From the NCBI GenBank assembly GCA_023423535.1, contig JAFAFL010000003.1, positions 1 through 64,000 on the forward strand: a stretch of DNA of 64,000 nucleotides, in the 5' to 3' direction. Numbering within the stretch: position 1 is the stretch's first letter; each line of letters begins with the position of its first letter. This document shows positions 57,197 to 64,000 of the stretch, piece by piece. The notes beneath the pieces were generated by a model, which was not told the origin of the DNA, did not search any database, and worked only from the letters and a program-made list of their open reading frames with translations. This stretch comes from Pseudomonadota bacterium. Lineage in GTDB: Bacteria; Myxococcota; Myxococcia; Myxococcales; Myxococcaceae. The position numbers were made by a program, and so were the translations under genes.

Positions 57197-57808
57197 ATGT
57201 CCCAACAGTCGAAGAAGGAACCGCGCGGCCCGCTGGTCGAGGCCGCCTACGCGCTGGAGGCCGAGTTCCGCGAGGTCGATGCGCTGATGCAGACCGCGCT
57301 GCGGCTCCCGCTCGTCTCGCAGCGGAACCTCGAGCGGACGGCGGGCGCGCTGACCGAGCTGTCGAAGGTCGAGGAGCGCGTGGCGCCGAAGCTGGCGGCG
57401 CTGCTCGGCGCGCTGGACGTGCTCCGTAACGGGCAGCAGGGAACGATCGCGCAGCTGCAGGAGCGGGTGCAGGAGTTCCTCGCGCGGCGCGAGACCTTCG
57501 AGGGCCTCACCGCGCGCTACCGCGAGATCCTCGCAGACGGCAATCGGCTCAACGGCACCGTGCAAGAGTTCGCCGCGAAGCACGCGAAGCCCGGTGAGGG
57601 CATGGCGTCGGCGGACACGATGACGACGATCATCGACGAGCTGGGCCGGCTCGTCGCCGCCACCGAAGAGCTGCGCGCGCAGGCGAAGGCGGCGGAGTTC
57701 GCGGAGCTCGCGCACGAGACCGACGGGCTGCGGCAGCAGCTCAGCTCCGCGCGGAACCGGATGAGCCAGGTGGCAGAGCAGCTCGCGTCCACGCCCGCGA
57801 AGGCGTGA
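57197..57808 (+). CDS. Coiled-coil protein of unknown function, 203 aa
   Basis: A 203-residue, mostly helical protein. Heptad-like runs (QRNLERTAGALTELSKVEERVAPKLAALLGAL; DELGRLVAATEELRAQAKAAEFAELAHETDGLRQQL) suggest an extended coiled coil. No signal peptide, membrane segment or Cys. It starts 16 bases after kdsD on the same strand, so the two may be cotranscribed. I do not recognise the family. Confidence 0.7.
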   Translation: MSQQSKKEPRGPLVEAAYALEAEFREVDALMQTALRLPLVSQRNLERTAGALTELSKVEERVAPKLAALLGALDVLRNGQQGTIAQLQERVQEFLARRETFEGLTARYREILADGNRLNGTVQEFAAKHAKPGEGMASADTMTTIIDELGRLVAATEELRAQAKAAEFAELAHETDGLRQQLSSARNRMSQVAEQLASTPAKA

Positions 57809-57826
57809 AGAAGGCCCCCGCAGCGC

Positions 57827-58261
57827 TCAGCGCGCGACGCCGGTTAGGTTCAGGGCCGCGCTGAGCGTGTAGCCGTCGTGCTCGATGACCAGCCGCGCGG
57901 TGTAGGTGCCCGGCTGAGAGGGCGCGAAGGTGACGGACGTGGCGCGCTCCTCGCCGGCGTTCACCGAATCCGGCGCCTGCACGAAGAAGGTTCCGGGGGC
58001 GGCGTCCTCGAACTTCACCGCGGTGATCAGCGCGCGGTCGCTGCCCGCGTTGACGATCTTGAAGTTGCGCCGCGCGGGCGTCCCGCTCGGGACCTCTCCG
58101 AAGTCGAGGTCGCCCTGACGCACCGGGCCCTGCTCTTCCGAGAGGAGCCACTGCAGGTCGCCGCGCCGCGAGTTCTTCGACTCGACCTCGCCACACGCCA
58201 GCGAGAGGGAGAGCGCCGCCGCCAGGGTTCCCAGCACCGAGACACGGAAGGCGCGCGTCAC
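57827..58261 (-). CDS. Ig-like lipoprotein, 144 aa
   Basis: A 144-residue lipoprotein with signal peptide MTRAFRVSVLGTLAAALSLSLAC (lipid Cys 23). A single Ig-like/HYDIN-type domain follows, seen as QGDLDFGEVPSGTPARRNFKIVN and ATSVTFAPSQPGTYTARLVIEHDG. Start GTG at 58261 overlaps the TGA of the TPR protein gene (GTGA), so coexpression is likely. The domain resembles the Ig-like part of the lipoprotein at 29990-32095. Confidence 0.75.
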   Translation of the reverse strand: MTRAFRVSVLGTLAAALSLSLACGEVESKNSRRGDLQWLLSEEQGPVRQGDLDFGEVPSGTPARRNFKIVNAGSDRALITAVKFEDAAPGTFFVQAPDSVNAGEERATSVTFAPSQPGTYTARLVIEHDGYTLSAALNLTGVAR

Positions 58262-59574
58262 TGCATTCTCCCGGCGAGGTTCGCGCTCTTCGCGTAGTTC
58301 GCGTCGCTCTGTGCGAGCTTGCCCCACACCGCCTTTGCACCCGCGCCGTCACCCAGCGACTTCAGCCGCTCACCCAGCGCATCCACCGCCTTCGGATCGC
58401 CCTGCACCGCGACGTTCCAGACGTTGTCCGCCATCGGCTGGCGGTTGAGCTTGAGCATCGCCCACGCGAGCCCGGCGCGGACCCGTCCGTTGTCCGGCTG
58501 CAGCGGCATCACCGTGCGGTAGGCGTTGAGCGCGTCCTCGAACTGGCCCTTCGCGAGATGCACCTCCGCGGTCTCCACCGTCTGCGCGAGCTGCGCGAGG
58601 AGCTCGGGCGTGCGCTCGACCTTCTGGAACGCCTCCATCGTCTCCTGCGAGAGCTGCGGAGGCGTCACCGCCGCGGGCTGCGAGGGGATGGCGGCCATCG
58701 GCGGATGATCCGCCGGCAAGCCCGCCTGCGCGTGCGGGTTCTGGCGCGCAGTGGCCGCGAGCTTCGACACGCCGCCGGCGGCGATGGCCTCGTCCACGCG
58801 CTGACCGAGCCTGCGCATCCAGCGGGCGCGCTCCGTCATCGGCCGCAGCTCCGCCACGCGATCGAAGCCAGCCTTCACCCGCTTCAGCGCCGCGAGGTCG
58901 TCACCGCGGGTCTCGAGGAGGATGGAGGCCAGGTAGTAGAGCGCGTCCGCATCGTCCGGCGTGGCCTCCAGCGTGCCCTCCGCGGTCTTCAACGCCGCGT
59001 CCGAATCTCCGGCGAGGTACTGCGCCGCGGTGAGCAGGTTGCGCTGCTCCATCACCGGCCGCACCGCCAGCCGCGCACAGGTGGCCGAAGGGCCGGTCTG
59101 CTTCGCCTTCGCCAGCTCCGCCGCGCGCGCGGTGCGATCTTCGACCGAGGCGGTCTCGTCCGCGCAGCCCGCCTCCGCCGCGGTGGGCAGGTCGAGCTTC
59201 TGCGCCTTCGCGCGCTTCGACTGCTCGAGCCACAGCTTGCGCGCGGGCTCGCCCATCTCCACCGCCTGCCCGAGGTAGACCGCGGCCTCCGAGTAGCGAC
59301 CGTGCGCGTAGTAGAGCTTGCCGAGCGACTGCGCGACCTCGAACGGCTTGTCGCGACCGGCCAGATCCGGCATCGCGTCGAGCTCCCGGAGGAGGTCCGC
59401 TTCGGAGCGCTCCACCACCTCCTGCCCTTCCGCGGCCTTCGCGGCGAGCGGCGGGTGATCCGGCGGCATCGCGGCACCACTGCCCGCGCCGACACGCGTG
59501 GGCTGGGCGAACGCCGAGAGAGGGAGGGACAGGGAGGCGGCCAGCGCCAGCGCGTGCTTCACCTTCATGGACAT
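58258..59574 (-). CDS. Periplasmic TPR-repeat protein
   Basis: A 438-residue protein with signal peptide MSMKVKHALALAASLSLPLSAFA. TPR-like helical repeats appear at about 70-120 (QSLGKLYYAHGRYSEAAVYLGQAVEMG), 195-240 and 330-400 (LAKGQFEDALNAYRTVMPLQPDNGRVRAGLAWAMLKLN). A Pro/Gln-rich stretch (about 265-295) contains the repeated AGLPADHPPMAA also found near the N-terminus as PPDHPPLAA. It is likely a protein-interaction scaffold in the periplasm. It overlaps the lipoprotein gene downstream by four bases. Confidence 0.78.
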   Translation of the reverse strand: MSMKVKHALALAASLSLPLSAFAQPTRVGAGSGAAMPPDHPPLAAKAAEGQEVVERSEADLLRELDAMPDLAGRDKPFEVAQSLGKLYYAHGRYSEAAVYLGQAVEMGEPARKLWLEQSKRAKAQKLDLPTAAEAGCADETASVEDRTARAAELAKAKQTGPSATCARLAVRPVMEQRNLLTAAQYLAGDSDAALKTAEGTLEATPDDADALYYLASILLETRGDDLAALKRVKAGFDRVAELRPMTERARWMRRLGQRVDEAIAAGGVSKLAATARQNPHAQAGLPADHPPMAAIPSQPAAVTPPQLSQETMEAFQKVERTPELLAQLAQTVETAEVHLAKGQFEDALNAYRTVMPLQPDNGRVRAGLAWAMLKLNRQPMADNVWNVAVQGDPKAVDALGERLKSLGDGAGAKAVWGKLAQSDANYAKSANLAGRMQ

Positions 59575-59589
59575 GGGTCTATCTCAACT

Positions 59590-60105
59590 TCAGTCCGCGT
59601 CGCCGACGAACAGCGGCGGGCACTCGCCCATCCGCACCACGTCCTGCGGCGCCAGGCGGGCGAGCAGCTCGCGCATCGTCTCGCCGGTGACCGGGTGGCG
59701 CACGTCCGGCGCCAGCTCGCAGAGCGGCTCGAGCGCGAACCTGCGCTTGTGCAGCTCGAGGTGGGGGACCTGCAGCGTGGGCTCCGCCACGACCTCGCCG
59801 TCCCAGAGGAGGATGTCGAGATCGATCTCCCGCGGCCCCCAGCGCTTGCGGCGCTGACGACCCATGTCCTGCTCCACCTGCTTGAGCAGCGCGAGCAGCC
59901 TCATCGCCGGGACGCTGCACTGCAGCTCCACCACCGCGTTGAGGAAGCGCGGCTGGGCAGGTCCCACCGGCGCGCTTTCGTAGATGGAAGAGCAGCGGCG
60001 GACGGCGACCATGTCCGTGCGCCTGAGCGCGTCCACTGCAGAGAAGAGGTTCTTTTCCCGGTCACCCAGGTTCGAACCGAGGCCGATGTAGACGTTTCCG
60101 GTCAA
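59590..60105 (-). CDS. folK: 6-hydroxymethyl-7,8-dihydropterin pyrophosphokinase
   Basis: A 171-residue HPPK. The signature RKRWGPREIDLDILL (about residues 83-97) binds Mg-ATP, and GLGSNLGDREKNL (8-20) is the N-terminal element. It transfers pyrophosphate from ATP to the pterin in folate synthesis. The start codon is TTG (CTTGACCGG), inferred because it gives the usual N-terminus VYIGLGSN; no strong ribosome-binding site is seen. It ends 15 bases before the TPR protein gene and is transcribed toward it. Confidence 0.9.
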   Translation of the reverse strand: MTGNVYIGLGSNLGDREKNLFSAVDALRRTDMVAVRRCSSIYESAPVGPAQPRFLNAVVELQCSVPAMRLLALLKQVEQDMGRQRRKRWGPREIDLDILLWDGEVVAEPTLQVPHLELHKRRFALEPLCELAPDVRHPVTGETMRELLARLAPQDVVRMGECPPLFVGDAD

Positions 60106-60226
60106 GGTGGCTCAAGAACCCTGCGCGGCCGCGTTCCCATCCTCCGCGCGTCCGGTTCGGACGGATCATACCCGGGAGAGGCCTCGATGACTTGCTGCCT
60201 CGGCTGCTCGACGACATACCGGTGCC

Positions 60227-61078
60227 ATGCGCTTGTTGGCTGTGTGCGTGATGGCTGTGGGCCTGCTCGGTTGCCCGCTGGCCGCGCCGGAGAGAGGTGA
60301 GCCGGTAGAGGGTGCGCCGGAGGTGGTCCGCGCCACGTTCGAAGTACGCGCGAATCACACCGACGTGATTGAGGTGAAAGTGTTCCTGCCCGCGACGGCC
60401 GCCGCCGAGTCCACGCGTTCGCCGGCGCTGGTCTTCGTGCAGGGCGGGCTGGTGGAGACGGACGCCTACGAGTGGCTGGCTGTGCGGCTCGCGCAGCGGG
60501 GCGTGGTGGTGGCCCTGCCGCGACATCCGCTGAACCTCGCCTTCTTCTCCGTCGGCAACGGCGAGGCCGCGCGGGAGCTGCTCGTCGAACCACCGGAGGG
60601 CTCGGTGCTGGAGGGTCGGGTGGATGCCGCGCGGGTGGCGGTGGCGGGCCATTCGCTCGGCGGTGTGGTGGCGACGAAGCTCGCGCTGGACGGCGGCTTC
60701 TCGGCTTTGGCGCTCTTCGCCTCCTATCCGCAGGGGAGTGACGAGGACGAGGCGCGCGCATCTGCGTTGCCGGTGCTCTCGCTCGCCGCCGAGGGCGACT
60801 GTCAGGCACCGCTGGAGCAGGTGCGCGAAGGTTGGAGACAGTTCGGCGGTCCGCGGGTGCTGGCGGTGGTGGAGGGCGCGGGCCACTTCCAGTTCACCGA
60901 CCGGGGCGAGGAGGACGCTGCGCGAGATTGCCCGCCCGGCATCTCGCTGGACGCGGCGCACGACCGCATCGAGCGCGTCCTCTGGGCCTTCCTCTCCAGC
61001 GCGTGGAGCGGCGGAGACACGGGCGCAGCGCAGATGCGTGACATCGAAGGCGTTCGCGTCGAGGAGCCCTCGCCATGA
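60227..61078 (+). CDS. Alpha/beta-hydrolase lipoprotein
   Basis: A 283-residue lipoprotein (signal MRLLAVCVMAVGLLGC, lipid Cys about 16). The hydrolase core has the nucleophile Ser in GHSLGG (about residues 142-147), an Asp in AEGDCQAP and a His in GAGHFQF, the usual triad order. It resembles the dienelactone hydrolase/PET-hydrolase-like group, which hydrolyses esters. Substrate unknown. It overlaps the next gene by four bases (ATGA), so coexpression with that small secreted protein is likely. Confidence 0.8.
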   Translation: MRLLAVCVMAVGLLGCPLAAPERGEPVEGAPEVVRATFEVRANHTDVIEVKVFLPATAAAESTRSPALVFVQGGLVETDAYEWLAVRLAQRGVVVALPRHPLNLAFFSVGNGEAARELLVEPPEGSVLEGRVDAARVAVAGHSLGGVVATKLALDGGFSALALFASYPQGSDEDEARASALPVLSLAAEGDCQAPLEQVREGWRQFGGPRVLAVVEGAGHFQFTDRGEEDAARDCPPGISLDAAHDRIERVLWAFLSSAWSGGDTGAAQMRDIEGVRVEEPSP

Positions 61079-61746
61079 AGTGCCGCGCCTGTGCCTGGCC
61101 CCTGGTGATCGCCGCGTTCTTCGTGCTGTCAGCGGACGCGTCCGCCGCCCCGCCCTCGCTCGGCTTCGGGGTGCGCGACACGAGCGCGCCGACGTTCACC
61201 GCGTCGCTCCTCCTCTCGCCCACCTCATTCGGCGTGGGGGTGGAACACTTTCACCTCCACGAGGACGAACTCTCCGTCCCCTCCGTGCGCGCGCTGGAGC
61301 TGGAGCTCTTTCCCGGCACCGGAGTGGGCGAGCTGCGCGCGGGACGAACCTGGCACCTCGCGGGCACGACACGCTGGCGGCTTCAAGCGCTGATCGGCGC
61401 GACCGGACTGGCGGTGCTGAAGGGACCGGTGAGCTTCGGGCTCGGGCCACACGCAGGGATCTTCGGCAGCGTCGGAGGAACCCGATCCGAGGTCTTCCTC
61501 GGCGCTCAGGCCGGCGCGGAGGGCTTCTTCGGCGCGGACGCGGGCGTGCGCACGCCGCTGCGGCTGGTGCTGGGAACCCGCTTCGGCGCAGGCCCGGTGG
61601 CGGTGCGGCTGCATGCGCGCGGAGGCATGGACTTCGCCTGGGGCGAGCGCGAGGTGTGGCGAGGTGAGCTGCTCCTCGGCCTCGGCCTGCGGCTACCGGT
61701 GGTGACGACCGAAGCCGAGCCCACCGGAGAGGATCACGCGACGTAG
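61075..61746 (+). CDS. Small secreted protein, possible outer-membrane beta-barrel
   Basis: A 223-residue protein with signal peptide MKCRACAWPLVIAAFFVLSADASA. The mature part alternates hydrophobic and Gly-rich strands (SLGFGVRDTSAPTFTASLLLSPTSFGVGVEHFH; RWRLQALIGATGLAVLKGPVSFGLGPHAG) in the way of small outer-membrane barrels. ATGA overlap with the hydrolase gene suggests coupled expression. No specific family recognised. It overlaps the convergent FAH-family gene by 13 bases. Confidence 0.7.
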   Translation: MKCRACAWPLVIAAFFVLSADASAAPPSLGFGVRDTSAPTFTASLLLSPTSFGVGVEHFHLHEDELSVPSVRALELELFPGTGVGELRAGRTWHLAGTTRWRLQALIGATGLAVLKGPVSFGLGPHAGIFGSVGGTRSEVFLGAQAGAEGFFGADAGVRTPLRLVLGTRFGAGPVAVRLHARGGMDFAWGEREVWRGELLLGLGLRLPVVTTEAEPTGEDHAT

Positions 61747-62522
61747 TTCTCCAGCGCCCCGACGCGCTCGATCTCCACGATCACCACATCCCCGTACATC
61801 AACCGGCCCACGCCGGAGGGGGTGCCGGTGCTGATCACGTCGCCCGGCTCGAGCGTCATCACCGACGAGATGAACGCAGCGAGCCGCGCCGGCGAGAACT
61901 CCATATCGCTGGTGCGGCCGTCCTGCCGGACCTCGCCGTTCACGCGGCAGCGCACCCGGAGATCGTCCCACGGGACGCCGGAGACGAGCTCCGGACCCAG
62001 GCACGCGAACGTGTCGTAGCCCTTCGCGCGCGTGTGCTGGATCTCGCGCCGCTGGATGTCGCGCGCGGTGACGTCGTTGAAGCAGGAGACACCGAAGATC
62101 GCCCGGCGCGCCTCCTCCTCCGTCCCGCGCGAGAGCCGCTGACCGATGATGAGCGCCAGCTCCGCCTCGTGGTGCACCTCCGCGCTCTCCGGCGGCAGGC
62201 GGATCGGCGCAAAGGGACCGTTCAGCGCCGAGGGCGGCTTGAGGAAGATGAGCGGCTCTTTCGGGAGCGGCTTGCCCATCTCCTCCGCGTGCTTCCGGTA
62301 GTTCTGCCCGATGCAGACGATCTTCGTCGGCATCGCGGGCGCGAGCAGCCTCTGCACCGAGGCGCGCGGCAGCGTGTCCACCTCCGGCTCGGCCGCGGGG
62401 TCCCACGGCGCACGGGAGAGCGGCTGCACGACCTCGCTCCCGTTGCCCAGCACCTCGCCCCACCGCGCGGCGCCGGTCTTCGGATCGATGAAGCGGAGGA
62501 AGCGTCGAACGCCCGTCGTCAT
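61734..62522 (-). CDS. Fumarylacetoacetate hydrolase-family protein
   Basis: A 262-residue FAH-fold protein. Metal ligands are in HHEAELALIIG (about residues 112-122) and FNDVTARDIQ (143-152), with the downstream GDVISTGTPSGVG loop (about 235). The family includes FAH, acylpyruvases and oxaloacetate decarboxylases; the substrate is not given by sequence. Start ATG directly follows the stop of dapB, so it is coexpressed with the lysine genes, without known relation. Confidence 0.85.
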   Translation of the reverse strand: MTTGVRRFLRFIDPKTGAARWGEVLGNGSEVVQPLSRAPWDPAAEPEVDTLPRASVQRLLAPAMPTKIVCIGQNYRKHAEEMGKPLPKEPLIFLKPPSALNGPFAPIRLPPESAEVHHEAELALIIGQRLSRGTEEEARRAIFGVSCFNDVTARDIQRREIQHTRAKGYDTFACLGPELVSGVPWDDLRVRCRVNGEVRQDGRTSDMEFSPARLAAFISSVMTLEPGDVISTGTPSGVGRLMYGDVVIVEIERVGALENYVA

Positions 62523-63317
62523 TCAGCGCAGCCCCAGCACGTCGTTCATGTCGTAGTGACCGGGCACGCGGCCCGACACCCACCTCGCCGCCCGGATCGC
62601 CCCGCGGGCGAACTGGTCGCGGGACGTTGCCCGGTGCGTCAGCTCCACCCGCTCGCCGTCGCCGAGGAAGAACACGGTGTGCTCGCCCACCACGTCGCCG
62701 CCGCGCACGGTCTGGATGCCGATCTCGCGCGGCGGGCGCTCGCCGACCTGACCCTCGCGCGCGGTGCGGAAGTCCGCGGGTCCCCGGCCAATGGCCCTCG
62801 CGATGTCCTCCGCCATCCGCAGCGCGGTGCCCGAGGGCGCGTCCTTCTTGTGACGGTGGTGCGACTCGACGATCTCGATGTCGAAGCCCTCACCGAGAAC
62901 CTTCGCCAGCTCCGCCGCCATCTTGATCACCAGGTTCACGCCGACGCTCATGTTCGGCGCCATCACGAGGGGGATCTTCCGGCTGTGCTTGAGGACCTCG
63001 GCGCGCGCTTCGTTGGAGAACCCGGTGGAGCCCACCACCAGCGCCGCACCGTGCTCCGCGCAGGCGCGCGCATGCTCGACGCTCGCCTCCGCGCTGGTGA
63101 AGTCGATCACCACGTCCGCGCCCGTCTGCGCGAGCAGCGTCCGAAGATCGTCCGCGACGGGGACCTCCAGCTGCGTCAGCGCGAGCGCGTCGGCGCCCTT
63201 CCGCTCCGTGGCCCCCGCGAGCGTCATCTGCGGCTCGGTGCGCACGAGCCTGCAGAGCGTGCTGCCCATCCGGCCCGTGGCACCGGTGACGATCGCGCGG
63301 ACGCTGCCCTCGTTCAA
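62523..63317 (-). CDS. dapB: 4-hydroxy-tetrahydrodipicolinate reductase
   Basis: A 264-residue DapB. GATGRMG near residue 12 binds NAD(P)H, and the catalytic HHRHKKDAPSGTA (His and Lys) is intact near residue 155. It reduces HTPA to tetrahydrodipicolinate in the DAP route to lysine and peptidoglycan. The start is TTG, overlapping the dapA stop (TTGA). That is the most probable start because no ATG or GTG is nearby; a strong ribosome-binding site is lacking, consistent with translational coupling. Confidence 0.9.
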   Translation of the reverse strand: MNEGSVRAIVTGATGRMGSTLCRLVRTEPQMTLAGATERKGADALALTQLEVPVADDLRTLLAQTGADVVIDFTSAEASVEHARACAEHGAALVVGSTGFSNEARAEVLKHSRKIPLVMAPNMSVGVNLVIKMAAELAKVLGEGFDIEIVESHHRHKKDAPSGTALRMAEDIARAIGRGPADFRTAREGQVGERPPREIGIQTVRGGDVVGEHTVFFLGDGERVELTHRATSRDQFARGAIRAARWVSGRVPGHYDMNDVLGLR

Positions 63318-64000
63318 AGGGCACCCAACCGGCGCAGCTCCGTCTCGAGCTTCGCGGAGGCCGCCTCGGTCATCGGCAGGAGCGGCGGCCTTATCTCCGG
63401 ACCGAACTTGCCCATCAGCTGCAGCGCGCGCTTCACCGGGATGGGGTTCGGCTCGACGAAGAGCAGCCGGTGCAGCGCGTTCATCCGCACCTGGAGCTCG
63501 CGCGCCTCGGCAATGCGGCCCTCGCGGGAGAGCCGCACGAGGTCCGCCATCATCTTCGGCAGCACGTTGCCGGAGACGGTGATCACGCCCTTGCCGCCGC
63601 AGGCGATGAAGGGCAGCACGGTGAAGTCGTCGCCGGAGAGCAGCGTCATCCGGTCCGCGCCGATGAGCTCCACGATGTCCACCGCACGCGCCATCGAGCC
63701 GGTGGCCTCCTTCAGCGCGACGATCTCCGGGATGTCCGCCAGCCTCGCCACCGTCTCCGCCGCGAGGTCCACCGCGGTGCGGCCCGGCACGTTGTAGGCG
63801 ACGATGGGGAAGCCCGGGTGCGCGTGCGCGACGAGCCGGTAGTGCTCCACGAGACCCGCCTGGGTGGGCTTGTTGTAGTAGGGCGTGACGATCAGCGCCG
63901 CGTCCGCACCGGCCTCCCGGACGAGCGTCACGCCGTCGATCGTCTCGCGCGTGCCGTTGGAGCCTGCGCCGGCGACGACGGGGATGCGGCCCTTCGCCTC
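63314..64000 (-). CDS. dapA: 4-hydroxy-tetrahydrodipicolinate synthase, N-terminus outside window
   Basis: The last 228 residues of DapA; the start lies beyond base 64000. The Schiff-base Lys is in IVALKEATGSM, and GAGSNGTRETI and TPYYNKPTQ (about residues 11 and 40 of the visible part) are the pyruvate-binding elements. It condenses pyruvate with aspartate semialdehyde. It is the first gene of a dapA-dapB-FAH cluster read from right to left. The visible part has no damage. Confidence 0.93.
   Translation of the reverse strand, partial: EAKGRIPVVAGAGSNGTRETIDGVTLVREAGADAALIVTPYYNKPTQAGLVEHYRLVAHAHPGFPIVAYNVPGRTAVDLAAETVARLADIPEIVALKEATGSMARAVDIVELIGADRMTLLSGDDFTVLPFIACGGKGVITVSGNVLPKMMADLVRLSREGRIAEARELQVRMNALHRLLFVEPNPIPVKRALQLMGKFGPEIRPPLLPMTEAASAKLETELRRLGAL

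Noticed and set aside
60060..60090. tRNA-like GGTTCGAACC
   Set aside because: It lies inside folK, encoding GLGSNLG, and no cloverleaf can be drawn around it.

Overview
The window is a GC-rich (about 70% by eye), densely coded stretch of a proteobacterial-type chromosome, most likely from a myxobacterium (Myxococcota). The case for this is the many lipoproteins with Asp/Gly-rich linkers and Cys-rich 'CDDGNACTTDAC'-type modules, PilZ and repeat-rich surface proteins, the cyclase and MCP architectures, and the gene style. This is inference from sequence character, not a database match. I see no rRNA, tRNA, IS element, prophage or CRISPR array.

Layout. 1-4.2 kb: the end of a long repeat protein (about 25 copies of a 14-residue unit), a PilZ protein, a rhomboid-fold protein lacking the catalytic His, and a 64-aa protein. 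4.3-12.5 kb: minus-strand metabolic genes with an IPMS/homocitrate-synthase-like enzyme, a thiolase, a fused aconitase-superfamily dehydratase and an isopropylmalate-dehydrogenase-like enzyme. Together the synthase, dehydratase and dehydrogenase form a 2-oxoacid chain-elongation set, most simply leucine synthesis. A VapB antitoxin gene with an in-frame amber codon and no VapC partner lies inside this block. 12.5-16 kb: TatC (with a large insertion), a TatB-like protein and a long coiled-coil periplasmic protein. 16-19.3 kb: an MFS transporter, a short-chain dehydrogenase and its tandem degenerate paralogue. 19.3-22.5 kb: an array of eleven 21-bp repeats in front of a secreted LruC/PKD/SPRY-like protein. 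22.5-28.7 kb: glycosyltransferase, chemoreceptor, HDAC-family deacetylase overlapping a methyltransferase, and a two-PG-binding-domain M15 peptidase.

28.8-38.7 kb: a third SDR, a PQQ-propeller lipoprotein, a PG-binding/papain-like cysteine peptidase, a class III cyclase with SRPBCC and zinc-ribbon regions, a bacterial expansin lipoprotein, and a TetR regulator next to an amidohydrolase lipoprotein. The TetR gene and the amidohydrolase share an identical 14-bp operator-like motif. 38.7-43.4 kb: a four-gene minus-strand cluster (CxxCxGxG mini-protein, DUF4287/SRPBCC protein, RluC-type pseudouridine synthase, PBP1A with a TG-domain insertion). 43.5-48 kb: two Cys-rich lipoproteins whose C-terminal halves share a lower-GC patch, and a pentapeptide-repeat protein. 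48-56 kb: MBL-fold nuclease-like protein, R3H/AAA ATPase, EamA transporter, lipoprotein, etfBA, acyl-CoA dehydrogenase and a short transaldolase. 56-64 kb: KdsD-type isomerase, coiled-coil protein, TPR protein, folK, an alpha/beta-hydrolase lipoprotein, a small secreted protein, an FAH-family hydrolase, dapB and the 3' part of dapA, which runs off the right edge.

The parts I would look at first are the 21-bp repeat array with its LruC-SPRY surface protein, the broken orphan vapB, the pseudo-SDR pair, the insertions in TatC and PBP1A, the shared TetR operator, and the two wall-targeting enzymes that lack classical signal peptides.
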